Shown: positions 49,921 to 60,688, numbered from the stretch's first letter. The stretch is 64,000 nt of DNA from Nocardioides alkalitolerans DSM 16699 (GCF_000426525.1 NZ_KE384533.1:846562-910561), one strand, 5' to 3'. Numbers and translations are program-made. Notes: generated by a model from the letters alone, not told the origin.

Positions 49921-52900
49921 GTGTCCCTGACGATCCACCGTGCGCCCCGCACCGACCTCCTGGCCGACGGTCTCGGCGAGCTGCTCGCGCAGCCGCTCGA
50001 CGACCCGTTCGCCACCGAGGTGGTCGTGGTGCCCGCGCGCGGCGTGGAGCGGTGGGTCACGCAGCGGCTCTCGCACCGGCTCGGCGCCGGTCCGCGGGGC
50101 GGCGACGGCGTGTGCGCGGGCGTCCGGTTCCTCACCCCCACCTCCCTCGTCGCCCTGCTCCTGGGGCGCGAGCGCGACGACCCGTGGGAGGCGTCCCGCC
50201 TGGTCTGGCCCGTGCTCGACGCCGTCGACGCCCACCTCGACGAGGCCTGGTGCGCTCCGCTGGCCCGTCACCTCGGCCGCCTGCTGGCGCCCGGCGAGGG
50301 CGCCGACGTGGCCGAGCTGCGCCGGTCGCGCCGCTGGTCGGTGGCGCGACGGCTCGCGGGGCTCTTCGCGTCGTACGCCGCCCAGCGGCCGCAGCTGGTC
50401 GCCGACTGGCGCGCGGGTCGCGACCTCGACGGTGCCGGCGTGCCGCTGCCCGACGACCTGCGCTGGCAGGCGGAGCTGTGGCGCCGGGTGCTCGAGCGCG
50501 TCGATGCGCCGCCGCCCGACGAGCGGCTGACCGCGACGCTGGCGGCGCTCCGGGCGGGCGGGGAGGGGCTCGACCTCCCCGCTCGGCTCTCCCTCTTCGG
50601 CCACACCCGGCTGCCGGCCTCCGAGGTGGCGCTCCTCGAGGCGCTCGCGCAGACCCGGGAGGTGCACCTCTGGCTGCCGGTCGCGTCGCCCGCCCTGGCC
50701 GCGGCGCTCGACCGGGCCGGCTCGTCGGAGGCCCGCTCGTCGGAGGGCGGGGCCGTCCTCCGCCGCGCCGACGACACCTCCGCCGGCCTCGTGCACCACC
50801 CGTTGCTCGCCTCGCTGGGGCGCGACGCCCGCGAGCTGCACCACGCCCTCGCCGCGGTGCCGGGCGCGGAGGTCGTCGACCTCGCCGCGCCCGCGGACGA
50901 CGGCGCCGAGACCGACGGCACGCTGCTGGCGCTGCTGCAGGCCGACATCCGGGCCGACCGGTCCCCCGACCGCGCGCTGCGGGCCGAGCGCACCCGCGCC
51001 TCCGACCCGTCGGTGCAGGTGCACGCCTGCCACGGTCCGGCCCGCCAGGTCGAGGTGCTGCGCGAGGTGCTCGTCGGCCTCCTCGCCGACGACCCCACCC
51101 TCGAGCCCCGCGACGTGCTCGTCATGTGTCCCGACGTCGAGACCTACGCACCGCTGGTGCAGGCCGGGTTCGGCCTGTCGGTGGCGGGGGTCCCCGGGGA
51201 GCCGGCGGGCCCGGTCGACGGCCACCACCCGGCCCACCAGCTGCGGGTGCGCCTCGCCGACCGCTCGCCGGGCAGCGTCAACCCGCTGCTCGCCCTCGCG
51301 ACCCGCCTGCTGGAGATGGCGGGCGGCCGGGCCACGGCGTCCGAGGTGCTCGACCTGGCGGCCCTGCCGGCGGTGCGCCGCCGGTTCGGGCTCGACGACG
51401 ACGCGCTGGCGCGGGTGGAGCGCTGGGTGCAGGACAGCGGCGTGCGCTGGGGCCTCGACCCCGCCCACCGGGCGGAGTACGGGCTGGGCGGCGTCGCCCA
51501 GAACACCTGGCGTGCGGGCCTCGACCGCGTGCTGCTGGGCGTCGCGATGGCCGGTGACGAGCCCCGCTGGGTCGGCAGCGCGCTGCCGCTCGACGACGTC
51601 GGCAGCAGCGACATCGAGCTGGCCGGCCAGCTCGCCGAGCTCGTCGACCGGCTCGACACCGGCCTGCGCAGCCTCCACGGGCCCGCGCCCGCCTCGGTCT
51701 GGACGACCACGCTGGCGGCCACCGTCGCCGCCCTCACCGCCGTGCCCGCCACCGAGGCGTGGCAGGTCACCGAGCTCGAGCGCGAGCTCGCCCGCGCGAC
51801 GCCGGTCGACGCCGCGGGGCTCGGCCCGGACGCCGAGCTGACGCTGCCCGACGTGCGCGCGATGCTGGCGCGGCAGCTGGGCGGTCGGCCCACGCGCTCC
51901 AACTTCCGCACCGGCACCCTCACCGTCGCCACCCTCGTGCCGATGCGCTCGGTCCCGCACCGCGTCGTCTGCCTGCTCGGGCTCGACGACGGCGTCTTCC
52001 CCCGCTCTGGCATCGTCGACGGCGACGACGTGCTCGCCCGCTCGCCGCTCGTCGGCGAGCGCGACGCCCGCAGCGAGGACCGGCAGCTGCTCCTCGACGC
52101 CGTCATGGCCGCCACCGAGACGCTCGTCGTCACCTACACCGGGGCCGGCGAGCACACGGGCGGCCTCCGCCCGCCCGCGGTGCCGCTGGGCGAGCTGGTC
52201 ACCGCGGTCCGCCGCACGGCCGACGTGCAGCGCGACGTCGTGGTGCGCCACCCCCTGCAGCCGTTCGACCCGGCGAACCTGACGGTGGGTGCCGTGGAGG
52301 AGACCCGCCCGCTGACCCCGGCCGGCGCGCCCCCGCTCAGCTTCGACACCGCCGCGCTCGAGGGGGCGCTGGCGGCCCGCGGGCCCCGCACGCCGGCGGG
52401 CCCCCTCGTGACCGCGCCGCTGCGCGACCGTCCCGAGACGACCGTCGCCCTCGACGACCTGGTGCGCTTCCTGGTGCACCCGGCGCGCGACTTCCTGCGC
52501 AGCCGGCTCGACGTGAGCGTCCCGTTCGACGTCGACGAGGTCGACGACGCGATCCCGGTCGACCTCGACGGCCTCGCGAAGTGGGGGGTCGGCCACCGGC
52601 TGCTCACCGACGCGCTCGCGGGCATCGAGCCGGCCGACGCGATCGCGGCCGAGCGGCGCCGTGGCCTGCTGCCCCCGCGGGCGCTCGGCGAGACCGTGCT
52701 CGAGCGCGTCAAGGGCGACGTGCGCGACCTCCACCTCGGCACCGCGTCGCTGCGGGTCGGCGAGCCCCGCACGCTCGACGTCGACGTCGACCTCGGCGGG
52801 GTCCGGCTGGTGGGCACGGTCGGCAACGTCCACGGCAACCGGCTCGTGTCCGTCGGCTTCTCGTCCCTGCGGGCCACCCACCGGCTGACGGCGTGGGTGC

Positions 52901-53394
52901 GGCTGCTGGCGCTGACGGCGTCGTACCCCGACGAGAGCTTCACCGCCCACACGGTCGGCAAGGGGCGGGGGGCGCCGCAGCGCTCGATCGCCGGGCCGCT
53001 CGACCACCGGGCGGTCGACTGGCTCCGGGCGCTCGTCGACGTCCGCGCGCGGGGCCTGCGCGAGCCGCTGCCGCTGCCCGTGCGCACGGCCTGCGCCTAC
53101 GCCGAGGCGATGCGTCGGGCCCGTCGCGGTGACGACGTGTCGCTCGTCGACGTCGCCGCCAAGGAGTGGACGACGTCGTTCGGCAGCGTCGTGCCGGGCG
53201 AGGCCGACGACCACCCCCACCGCCGGCTGTACGGCGACGCGGCGCCGGTCGACGTGCTGCTCGGCCCGCCGCGCGACGACGAGCGGTGGCTGCCGAGCGG
53301 CGGTGCCGACGGGCTCCACACGCGGCTGGGGCAGTACGCGTGGCGGGTCTGGGGTCCGCTGCTCGAGGGCAACGAGCAGGTGGGGGTGCTGTGA
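49921..53394 (+). CDS. recC: Exodeoxyribonuclease V gamma subunit
   Basis: A 1157-residue RecC, the DNA-splitting and Chi-recognising subunit of the RecBCD helicase-nuclease for double-strand break repair. It begins with the typical VVVPARGVERWVTQRLSHRLG, and has the degenerate SF1 helicase folds (MCPDVETYAPLV, VPMRSVPHRVVCLLGLDDGVFPR near residue 680) and the inactive nuclease-like C-terminal domain (VALDDLVRFLVHPARDFLRSRLDV). The GTG start is used, and the end overlaps recB by GTGA. The operon order recC-recB-recD is that of mycobacteria and relatives. Confidence 0.94.
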   Translation: MSLTIHRAPRTDLLADGLGELLAQPLDDPFATEVVVVPARGVERWVTQRLSHRLGAGPRGGDGVCAGVRFLTPTSLVALLLGRERDDPWEASRLVWPVLDAVDAHLDEAWCAPLARHLGRLLAPGEGADVAELRRSRRWSVARRLAGLFASYAAQRPQLVADWRAGRDLDGAGVPLPDDLRWQAELWRRVLERVDAPPPDERLTATLAALRAGGEGLDLPARLSLFGHTRLPASEVALLEALAQTREVHLWLPVASPALAAALDRAGSSEARSSEGGAVLRRADDTSAGLVHHPLLASLGRDARELHHALAAVPGAEVVDLAAPADDGAETDGTLLALLQADIRADRSPDRALRAERTRASDPSVQVHACHGPARQVEVLREVLVGLLADDPTLEPRDVLVMCPDVETYAPLVQAGFGLSVAGVPGEPAGPVDGHHPAHQLRVRLADRSPGSVNPLLALATRLLEMAGGRATASEVLDLAALPAVRRRFGLDDDALARVERWVQDSGVRWGLDPAHRAEYGLGGVAQNTWRAGLDRVLLGVAMAGDEPRWVGSALPLDDVGSSDIELAGQLAELVDRLDTGLRSLHGPAPASVWTTTLAATVAALTAVPATEAWQVTELERELARATPVDAAGLGPDAELTLPDVRAMLARQLGGRPTRSNFRTGTLTVATLVPMRSVPHRVVCLLGLDDGVFPRSGIVDGDDVLARSPLVGERDARSEDRQLLLDAVMAATETLVVTYTGAGEHTGGLRPPAVPLGELVTAVRRTADVQRDVVVRHPLQPFDPANLTVGAVEETRPLTPAGAPPLSFDTAALEGALAARGPRTPAGPLVTAPLRDRPETTVALDDLVRFLVHPARDFLRSRLDVSVPFDVDEVDDAIPVDLDGLAKWGVGHRLLTDALAGIEPADAIAAERRRGLLPPRALGETVLERVKGDVRDLHLGTASLRVGEPRTLDVDVDLGGVRLVGTVGNVHGNRLVSVGFSSLRATHRLTAWVRLLALTASYPDESFTAHTVGKGRGAPQRSIAGPLDHRAVDWLRALVDVRARGLREPLPLPVRTACAYAEAMRRARRGDDVSLVDVAAKEWTTSFGSVVPGEADDHPHRRLYGDAAPVDVLLGPPRDDERWLPSGGADGLHTRLGQYAWRVWGPLLEGNEQVGVL

Positions 53395-56300
53395 GCGCGC
53401 GGCAGATCACCGAGTTCGACGTGCTGGCGAGCGACCTGCCGACCGGTACGACGCTGCTCGAGGCGAGCGCCGGCACGGGCAAGACCTGGACCATCGGCGC
53501 GCTCGTGGCGCGCTACGTCGCCGAGGGCCGGGCCCGCCTCGACGAGATGCTCGTCGTCACCTTCGGGCGGGCGGCGAGCCAGGAGCTGCGCCAGCGGGTG
53601 CGGGGCCAGCTCGACGACCTGGCCGACGCGCTGCGCGCCACGCTGCGCGCGCTCGACGAGGGCACCGACCCCGAGGTGGCGCGCGGGAGCGACGGCACCG
53701 CGCCGGAGGGTGCGACGCCCGGGGCCGACGAGTCGGCGGCGCCCGCCCCGAACGAGGTCGTGGCGATGCTCTGCGCCGGTGGCCGTGACGAGCTGGTCGC
53801 CCGGCTCGCGCGGGTCGACGACGCCCTCGCCCACTTCGACGCCGCCACCATCGCGACGATCCACCAGTTCTGCCAGCAGGTGCTCCGCAGCCTGGGGGTC
53901 GCGGGCGACACCGACCCCTCCGCCCGGCTCGTGGAGGACGTCGACGACCTCCTCGACGAGGTCGTCGACGACCTCTACCTCCGCGGGTTCGTCGACGACG
54001 AGAAGCCGTCGTTCACCCACGCCGAGGCGCGCCGCCTGGGTCGGGCGGCGGCGTACGACCCGCAGGCCACGATCGTGCCGGAGCACCCCGCCGACGGCAC
54101 CCCGGCCGCGCGCCGGGTCGGCTTCGCCCGCGCGGTGCGCCGCGAGCTCGACCGGCGCAAGCGCCGTGCCGGGCTGCTGGGCTACGACGACCTCCTCTCC
54201 CAGCTGGCCGCAGCGCTCGCCGACCACGACGCCCCGGCCCGGCTGCGGATGCGGGGCCGGTGGAAGGTCGTGCTGGTCGACGAGTTCCAGGACACCGACC
54301 CGGTCCAGTGGCAGGTCTTCGACCGCGCCTTCACGGGTGTCGAGGGCATCACGATGGTGCTGATCGGCGACCCGAAGCAGGCGATCTACGCCTTCCGTGG
54401 CGGCGACGTCGTCACGTACCTCGCCGCCGCCGCGACCGCCTCGACCCACCAGACGCTGGCCACCAACTGGCGCTCCGACGCCGGGCTGGTCGGGGCCGTC
54501 CAGCGGGTCCTCGAGGGCGCCGCGCTCGGGGACGACCAGATCGTCGTCCGGCCGGTGCACGCCCACCACCAGCGCACGCGCCTCACCGGTGCGCCCTCCG
54601 ACGCGCCGTTCCGGCTGCGGGTGGTGCGGCGCGACCACGTGACCTCGGGCGGCAGCGGGCGCCAGAAGCTGTGGACGTCGACGGTGCGTCCCTACGTCGA
54701 GGCCGACTGCGCCCGCGACATCGCCCGGCTGCTCGCCTCCGACGCGCAGTTCGACGGACGCCCGCTCCAGGCCGGCGACGTCGCCGTCATCGCCCACGGG
54801 CGGCGCCAGCTGGGAGCCGTGCAGACGGCGCTGCGGGCGCTCGGGGTGCGGGCGGTGTTCGCCGGCGGCGGCAGCGTCTACGGCACGCCGGCCGCGCTCG
54901 AGTGGCTCACGCTGCTGGAGGCGGTCGAGGCGCCGTACCGCTCGGCGCGCGTGCGGGCCGCGGCGCTGACCTCCTTCTTCCCGTACGACGTGGTCGGCCT
55001 GGTCGCCGACAGCGAGGCGGCCAGCGACGAGGTGACCGACGCGGTGGCCGACACGCTCCGCGGCTGGGGCGACCTGCTCGTACGGCGCGGGGTCGCCGCG
55101 GTCTTCGAGGCCGCGGTGCGCGACGGGCTGTTCGCACGGGTCCTCGCGCAGGAGGGTGGCGAGCGCCACCTCACCGACCTGCGCCACCTGGCCGAGTCGC
55201 TCCACCAGACCGCCCGCGGGGAGGGCCGGTCGACGGGGGAGTCCCTCGGGCTGGTCGGCCTCATCGCCTGGCTGCGCGACGAGATGCGCGACGAGGGCGC
55301 CGATGGTGTCTCCGAGCGCACCCGCCGCCTCGACAGCGACGCCTCGGCGGTGCAGCTCGTGACGATCCACGGGTCGAAGGGGCTGGAGTACCCGGTGGTC
55401 TACCTGCCCTCGCTCGCCGACCGGTGGGTGCGCGACCCCGACGTGCCGCTGTTCCACCTGCCCCCCGACGCGGCGGGCACGCGGAGCCGGGCGGTCGACG
55501 TCGGCGGGCGCTCGGGCCCGCACTGGCGCGACAGCGTCGCGGCCCACGTGGCGGAGGACGCCGGGGAGTCGCTGCGCCTGCTGTACGTCGCGCTCACCCG
55601 CGCCCGCTCGCAGGTCGTCACCTGGTGGGCGCCGACCACGACCACTCCCTCCTCGCCGCTGCACCGCGTGCTGTTCGGTCGCCGTCCCGGGGAGGCGGAC
55701 GTGCCCGACCCCGCCGAGCTGCCGAGCGACGCCGACGCCGCCGCCCGCCTGGCCCGGTGGGCCGAGCACGGCGGACCGGTCGTCGAGGAGGCCGTTCCGA
55801 CACCGCTCCTGCCCGCCCCTGCCCCACCGGCTCCCGCGGCGCTGGCGGTGCGCCGCTTCGAGCGTCGCGTCGACACGGCGTGGCGGCGCACGTCGTACTC
55901 GTCGCTGGCGGCGGGCGGGTCGGCGGCGGGCCACGGGGCCGGGCGCGGGACGGGCTCGGTCGCCGACCTCGGCGTGACGAGCGAGCCGGAGGTGGAGCCG
56001 AAGACCGACGAGGTCGACGGTGCGGGGCCGGGTACGCCCGGCGACCTGCCCGCGCTCGCCGACGACGTCGTCTCACCCATGGCGACCCTGCCGGTGGGCG
56101 CGACCTTCGGCTCCCTGGTGCACGCCGTGCTCGAGCACGCCGACCTCACCAGCCCCGACCTCGTCGGCGAGCTGCGCGCCCGGGTGGAGGAGCAGCGCGG
56201 CTGGTGGCCGGTCGACAACCTCGACGCCGACGTCCTCGCGACCGCCCTCGCCGCCGTGGCGACCACGCCGATGGGGCCGCTCGCCGGCGACCGGACGCTG

Positions 56301-57041
56301 AGCTCGATCGCGACGACCGACCTGCTGGAGGAGCTGGACTTCGAGCTGCCCCTGGCGGGCGGCGACGACGCCCCGCGCGGCGCTGCCGCCGAGGCGGCCG
56401 GCGTCGGGGTGCTGCTCGGCGACCTCGGGCCGCTGCTCCGGGCACACCTGCCCGAGGGCGACCCCGTGCGCGGCTACGCCGACGCCCTCGACGCCGACCC
56501 GGCCCTCGCCGACCAGCCCTTGCGCGGCTACCTGACGGGCTCCGTCGACGTCGTCCTGCGCCTGCGCGGCCAGGGCGACGACGGGGGCGACCGCTACCTC
56601 GTCGTCGACTACAAGACCAACTGGCTGGGCCCGTACGCCGGGTCGGGCGCCGGGACGGACCTCGCGACGGACCCCGGATCGGACGAGGGGACCGGGGCAG
56701 CGCCGCTCCTGCACGCCTCCGCCTACCGGCCCGAGGCGCTCGCGGCCGCGATGCGCGGCTCGGACTACCCGCTGCAGGCGCTGCTCTACGCGGTGGTCGC
56801 CCACCGCTTCCTGCGGTGGCGGCTCGCGTCGTACGACCCGGAGCGCCACCTCGGCGGCGTGCTCTACCTCTACCTGCGCGGCATGTGCGGGCCGGCGACG
56901 CCGACCGTCGACGGCCACCCGTGCGGGGTCTTCTCGTGGCGCCCGCCGGTGGCGCTCGTGGTCGCGGTCAGCGACCTCCTCGACGGCGAGGCCCCGGCGC
57001 GGGGTCCGGGCCGTCCCGAGCGGAAGGGGCGCCGCCCGTGA
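53391..57041 (+). CDS. recB: Exodeoxyribonuclease V beta subunit
   Basis: A 1216-residue helicase-nuclease. The SF1 helicase motifs are complete: EASAGTGKTWTIGALV (motif I) near residue 24, VLVDEFQDTDPVQWQVF (motif II) near 295, LIGDPKQAIYAFRGGD (motif III), and VTIHGSKGLEYPVVYLPS (motif V) near 655. The C-terminal PD-(D/E)xK nuclease has the histidine in GSLVHAVLEHAD near 905 and the catalytic VVDYKTNW near 1072. The 3' end overlaps recD by GTGA. Confidence 0.95.
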   Translation: MSARQITEFDVLASDLPTGTTLLEASAGTGKTWTIGALVARYVAEGRARLDEMLVVTFGRAASQELRQRVRGQLDDLADALRATLRALDEGTDPEVARGSDGTAPEGATPGADESAAPAPNEVVAMLCAGGRDELVARLARVDDALAHFDAATIATIHQFCQQVLRSLGVAGDTDPSARLVEDVDDLLDEVVDDLYLRGFVDDEKPSFTHAEARRLGRAAAYDPQATIVPEHPADGTPAARRVGFARAVRRELDRRKRRAGLLGYDDLLSQLAAALADHDAPARLRMRGRWKVVLVDEFQDTDPVQWQVFDRAFTGVEGITMVLIGDPKQAIYAFRGGDVVTYLAAAATASTHQTLATNWRSDAGLVGAVQRVLEGAALGDDQIVVRPVHAHHQRTRLTGAPSDAPFRLRVVRRDHVTSGGSGRQKLWTSTVRPYVEADCARDIARLLASDAQFDGRPLQAGDVAVIAHGRRQLGAVQTALRALGVRAVFAGGGSVYGTPAALEWLTLLEAVEAPYRSARVRAAALTSFFPYDVVGLVADSEAASDEVTDAVADTLRGWGDLLVRRGVAAVFEAAVRDGLFARVLAQEGGERHLTDLRHLAESLHQTARGEGRSTGESLGLVGLIAWLRDEMRDEGADGVSERTRRLDSDASAVQLVTIHGSKGLEYPVVYLPSLADRWVRDPDVPLFHLPPDAAGTRSRAVDVGGRSGPHWRDSVAAHVAEDAGESLRLLYVALTRARSQVVTWWAPTTTTPSSPLHRVLFGRRPGEADVPDPAELPSDADAAARLARWAEHGGPVVEEAVPTPLLPAPAPPAPAALAVRRFERRVDTAWRRTSYSSLAAGGSAAGHGAGRGTGSVADLGVTSEPEVEPKTDEVDGAGPGTPGDLPALADDVVSPMATLPVGATFGSLVHAVLEHADLTSPDLVGELRARVEEQRGWWPVDNLDADVLATALAAVATTPMGPLAGDRTLSSIATTDLLEELDFELPLAGGDDAPRGAAAEAAGVGVLLGDLGPLLRAHLPEGDPVRGYADALDADPALADQPLRGYLTGSVDVVLRLRGQGDDGGDRYLVVDYKTNWLGPYAGSGAGTDLATDPGSDEGTGAAPLLHASAYRPEALAAAMRGSDYPLQALLYAVVAHRFLRWRLASYDPERHLGGVLYLYLRGMCGPATPTVDGHPCGVFSWRPPVALVVAVSDLLDGEAPARGPGRPERKGRRP

Positions 57042-58966
57042 GCGAGCTCTTCGAGCCCGACGGCCCCCACGACCGGCGTCTGGCCCTCGGGCAGCCCGCC
57101 GGGCTGCTCCATGACTTCAACCGGGCCGGGGTCGTCACCTCCGCCGACGTCCAGGTCGCCCGCCGGCTCGGGGCCCTGGCCGCGGCGGGCGCCCACCCGA
57201 CCCCCGACGAGGAGCGCGCCCAGCTCGCCCTCGCCCTGTGCGTGCGGGCCCTCCGGTCGGGGTCGGTGTGCCTCGACCTCGACACGGTCGACTACCTCGC
57301 CCCCGAGCTGCCCGAGGGGCTGCGCTGGCCGACCTACGACGAGTGGTGCGCCGCCCTCGACGGCAGCGGCCTCGTGCAGCAGCAGGTGCTCCACCGGGAG
57401 GGGCCGCTGGTCCACCTCGACCGCTACCGGCAGGAGGAGCTGCAGATCGCGGCCGACCTGCGCGCCCGCGACGCGGTGGCGGCTCCCGAGGTCGACCTCG
57501 GGCTCCTCGACGAGGGCCTCGACCGGGTCTTCCCGGCGGAGACCGACGAGGAGCAGCGCACGGCCGTGCGGCACGCCATGACCCGGCGCACGACGGTGCT
57601 CACCGGCGGTCCCGGCACCGGCAAGACCACCACGGTCGCCGGCCTGCTCGCCCTGCTGGTGCACCAGGCCGACGCGGTGCCCGACGGCCCGGCCCTGCGG
57701 ATCGCCCTCGCCGCCCCCACCGGCAAGGCCGCGGCGCGGCTGGCCGAGGCCGTGAACGAGGCGGTCGACGGCCCCGTGGAGAGCGCGGGCGGCACGGGCG
57801 GGGCCGGCGCCGGGCGCAGCCGGCTCGACGGTGCCGACCGCGACGCGCTGCGTCGGGCGGTCGCGACGGCGCAGTCCTCGACGCTCCACCGCCTGCTCGG
57901 CTCGGTGCCCGGGTCGTCGACCCGGTTCCGTCACCACCGCGGCAACCGGCTGCCGCACGACGTCGTGGTCGTCGACGAGGCCTCCATGCTGTCGCTGACG
58001 ATGACGGCGCGGCTGCTCGAGGCGGTCCGCCCGCAGGCGCGCCTGGTGCTGGTGGGCGACCCCGACCAGCTCGCCTCCGTCGAGGCCGGCGCGGTGCTCG
58101 CCGACCTGGTCGCCGGCTTCCCCGAGCAGGACGGCAGCGGGCCGGTCGTGCGGCTGCGCACCGCGCACCGGTACGGCGCCCAGATCGGCACTTTCGCCGA
58201 GGCGCTCCGCGGGGGCGCGGACGACGACGCCGACGACGCGGACGCCGTCGTGCGTCTGGCGCGCGGCGAGGACGGCTCGGGCGACGCCGTGCGGTTCGTC
58301 GAGACGCCGGCGGCCGACGCCTCCCCCGAGCAGACGATCGAGGGCGTCCTGCGCGACGACCTGGTGCGGCGTGCGCTCGCCGTCCGGGCGGCGGCTCTCG
58401 TCGGCGACCCGGCCGGGGCCCTCGAGCTGCTCGCCCGGCACCGCGTGCTGTGCGCGCACCGTCTCGGGCCCTACGGCGTGCAGTCGATGAACGACCGCGT
58501 CGAGCGCTGGCTCGCCGAGGCCGACCCCGGGGTCGTGCCGGGCGGCATGTACGCCGGCAAGCCCCTGCTCGTCGTGCGCAACGACCCCCAGCTGAAGGTG
58601 TGGAACGGCGACGTCGGGGTGGTGTTCCGCACCGCCGACGGCGGGCTGCGGGTGCGGTTCGCGACCGGGGCCGGCGTGCAGCCGAAGGACGTGGCCGTGA
58701 GCCGGGTCGCCGACGTCGAGACGATGCACGCGATGACGATCCATAAGGCCCAGGGCAGCCAGGCCGACGAGGTCACCGTGCTGCTCCCCGACACCGCGTC
58801 GCGCCTGCTCACGCGTGAGCTGCTCTACACGGCCGTCACCCGGGCCCGGCTGCGCGTCCGGCTGGTCGGGTCGGAGGAGTCCCTGCGGGCCGCCTTCGGA
58901 CGCCGGGTCCAGCGCGCCAGCGGCCTGCGCGCCCGCCTCGCCCCCGCGGCTGACGCGACGGGCTGA
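57038..58966 (+). CDS. recD: Exodeoxyribonuclease V alpha subunit
   Basis: A 642-residue SF1B 5'-3' helicase. Motif I GGPGTGKTTTVAGLL lies near residue 189, VVVDEASMLSLTM (motif II) near 310, LVGDPDQLASVEAGAVL (motif III) near 337, and the C-terminal UvrD-like TIHKAQGSQADEV and LYTAVTRAR near 570-605. The first 170 residues are the N-terminal domain that contacts RecC. It completes the RecBCD complex. Confidence 0.95.
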   Translation: MSELFEPDGPHDRRLALGQPAGLLHDFNRAGVVTSADVQVARRLGALAAAGAHPTPDEERAQLALALCVRALRSGSVCLDLDTVDYLAPELPEGLRWPTYDEWCAALDGSGLVQQQVLHREGPLVHLDRYRQEELQIAADLRARDAVAAPEVDLGLLDEGLDRVFPAETDEEQRTAVRHAMTRRTTVLTGGPGTGKTTTVAGLLALLVHQADAVPDGPALRIALAAPTGKAAARLAEAVNEAVDGPVESAGGTGGAGAGRSRLDGADRDALRRAVATAQSSTLHRLLGSVPGSSTRFRHHRGNRLPHDVVVVDEASMLSLTMTARLLEAVRPQARLVLVGDPDQLASVEAGAVLADLVAGFPEQDGSGPVVRLRTAHRYGAQIGTFAEALRGGADDDADDADAVVRLARGEDGSGDAVRFVETPAADASPEQTIEGVLRDDLVRRALAVRAAALVGDPAGALELLARHRVLCAHRLGPYGVQSMNDRVERWLAEADPGVVPGGMYAGKPLLVVRNDPQLKVWNGDVGVVFRTADGGLRVRFATGAGVQPKDVAVSRVADVETMHAMTIHKAQGSQADEVTVLLPDTASRLLTRELLYTAVTRARLRVRLVGSEESLRAAFGRRVQRASGLRARLAPAADATG

Positions 58967-59024
58967 GGCGAGCGGCGGACGGGCAGGTGGCTGGCGCGCG
59001 GGCGGCTGGAGGAGGAGCGGAGCC

Positions 59025-60545
59025 TCAGCCGACCGGGCGCTGGGTGTAGGTCGAGCCCGGCTCCACCTCGCCGAGCAGCTGGCTCACCGTCACCAGCGTG
59101 AAGCCGCGCTCGCGGAGCCCGGCGACGATCGCGGGCACCGCGTCGACCGTCGAGGTGCGCGTGTCGTGCAGGCGGATGATCGCGCCGGGCACCGCCGCGT
59201 CGACCGTGCGGGAGGCCACGACGGCCGGGTCGTCGACGGACCCGTCGTCCGGGTCGACCGACCACAGCACCTCGGCGAGGCCGGCCGCGGTCGCCCGGCG
59301 GGTCACGGCGTCGTCGGTGGCGCCGTACGGCGGACGGAACAACGTGGGCGTCACGCCGAGGGAGTCCTCGATGACGGTCGTGGTCCGGTCGATCTCGCGC
59401 TCGACGTGGGCGGAGGTGAGGCGGGTGAGGTTCTTGTGGTCCCACGTGTGCACGCCGACCTCGTGCCCGGCCACGGCGATGGCGCGCGCGGCCTCCGGGA
59501 AGGTGGCGACCTGCTGGCCGAGCAGGAAGAACGTGGCCGTGGCGTCGGAGGCGCCGAGCGTCGCGAGCAGGCGCTGCGTGTCCGCTCCCGGACCGTCGTC
59601 GAACGTCAGCGCGACGCACTGGAGAACGGCGCAGTCGACCGCGGGCTCGGACAGCGTCGCCCCCGGGCTCGTGCCCTCGCTGGGGAGGGCCTCCGTTGGT
59701 ACGGCGACCGCCCCGGCGCCCGGCGCCGCCGGTGGGGTGCCGGGGTCGAGGAGGGAGTCGCGGGCCTGCTCGCCCAGGTCGGAGAGCAGGTCGTCGGTCT
59801 GGTCGACGGTGAGCACGACGGTGATGCGCCCCTCGCTGCCGGGCGCGACCTGGAACTCGTCGAACCCGACGAACAGCTCGCCGTTCTCGGTGAACGCGAC
59901 GACGGGGGCGCCCGTGGCGAGCACGCCGGCGAGGCGCGCCGGGTCGACGGTCGGCTGGCCCTCCAGCGCCTCGGTGACGGCCTCCGCCAGGGCGTCGGCG
60001 TCGTCGACGAGCGCGGCGCCGGGCACGATCGTGCCGGCCTCGGCGTCGTACCAGGTCGTCGACCAGCTCTGCTCACGCCCGTCCTCGTCGACGACGTAGG
60101 TGTCGGCGAGCACGCCGACGACGGCGTCGTCGGAGCCCACGAGGCTCCACGTGCCGTTGAGCTCGGCGGTCGAACCGGCGGTGTCACCGGGCGGGGGCGG
60201 CGTGGTGGGCAGGTCGGGGTGCGCGGCGCGGTAGGCCGCGGTGCGGGCGGCGGCGTCCTCGCTCAGCGCGGCGTCGAGCACGGGGAGCCCGAGCTGGGGC
60301 CACGCGAGGTGCACCTCGGCGGCCTGGTCGCTGACGGTCTCGGTGGTCGCGCCGGCGGTCTGCTCGAGCACGGCGGGGTCGACGACGGCGGGGTAGGTGT
60401 CGACCGTGACCCGGGCCTCGTCGACCGGCGGCTGCGACGGCGCGAGCTCGTGCGGGTCGTCCGGAACGGTGGACGGGTCCGACGTGCAGCCCGCGAGCAC
60501 GAGCGCGACGCTCGCGGCCCCGACGGCCATCAGTCGACGACGCAT
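59025..60545 (-). CDS. Lipoprotein polysaccharide deacetylase with N-terminal RsiV/PdaC-like domain
   Basis: A 506-residue extracytoplasmic enzyme. The lipobox VLAGC puts the lipidated cysteine at residue 20. Residues about 45-280 resemble the DUF4163-DUF3298 (RsiV-like) pair found in front of some peptidoglycan deacetylases. Residues about 305-490 are a NodB domain with the catalytic aspartates in LTFDDGPG near 314, the zinc histidines in GVHTWDHKNLTRL, the RPPYGATDD groove motif and the final IIRLHDTR. It probably removes acetyl groups from cell-wall glycans. It converges on recD. Confidence 0.88.
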   Translation of the reverse strand: MRRRLMAVGAASVALVLAGCTSDPSTVPDDPHELAPSQPPVDEARVTVDTYPAVVDPAVLEQTAGATTETVSDQAAEVHLAWPQLGLPVLDAALSEDAAARTAAYRAAHPDLPTTPPPPGDTAGSTAELNGTWSLVGSDDAVVGVLADTYVVDEDGREQSWSTTWYDAEAGTIVPGAALVDDADALAEAVTEALEGQPTVDPARLAGVLATGAPVVAFTENGELFVGFDEFQVAPGSEGRITVVLTVDQTDDLLSDLGEQARDSLLDPGTPPAAPGAGAVAVPTEALPSEGTSPGATLSEPAVDCAVLQCVALTFDDGPGADTQRLLATLGASDATATFFLLGQQVATFPEAARAIAVAGHEVGVHTWDHKNLTRLTSAHVEREIDRTTTVIEDSLGVTPTLFRPPYGATDDAVTRRATAAGLAEVLWSVDPDDGSVDDPAVVASRTVDAAVPGAIIRLHDTRTSTVDAVPAIVAGLRERGFTLVTVSQLLGEVEPGSTYTQRPVG

Positions 60546-60688
60546 GCGTCAGCCCCCTGTGTGGATCGTGTGAGAAGTGCGCGCTCATCATGTCAGCCGG
60601 GTGTGAGGGCCGACTCGTGGCGTCATGGCACCCGGCGACCCCGTTGTGCGGATATCGTGTCGAGCCGGACCGACCCCGGGAGCCAGAC

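Noticed and set aside
49921..58966. AdnAB or AddAB helicase-nuclease
   Set aside because: Three subunits with RecC-, RecB- and RecD-specific features are present in order; only RecB carries the DYK nuclease motif, as in RecBCD.
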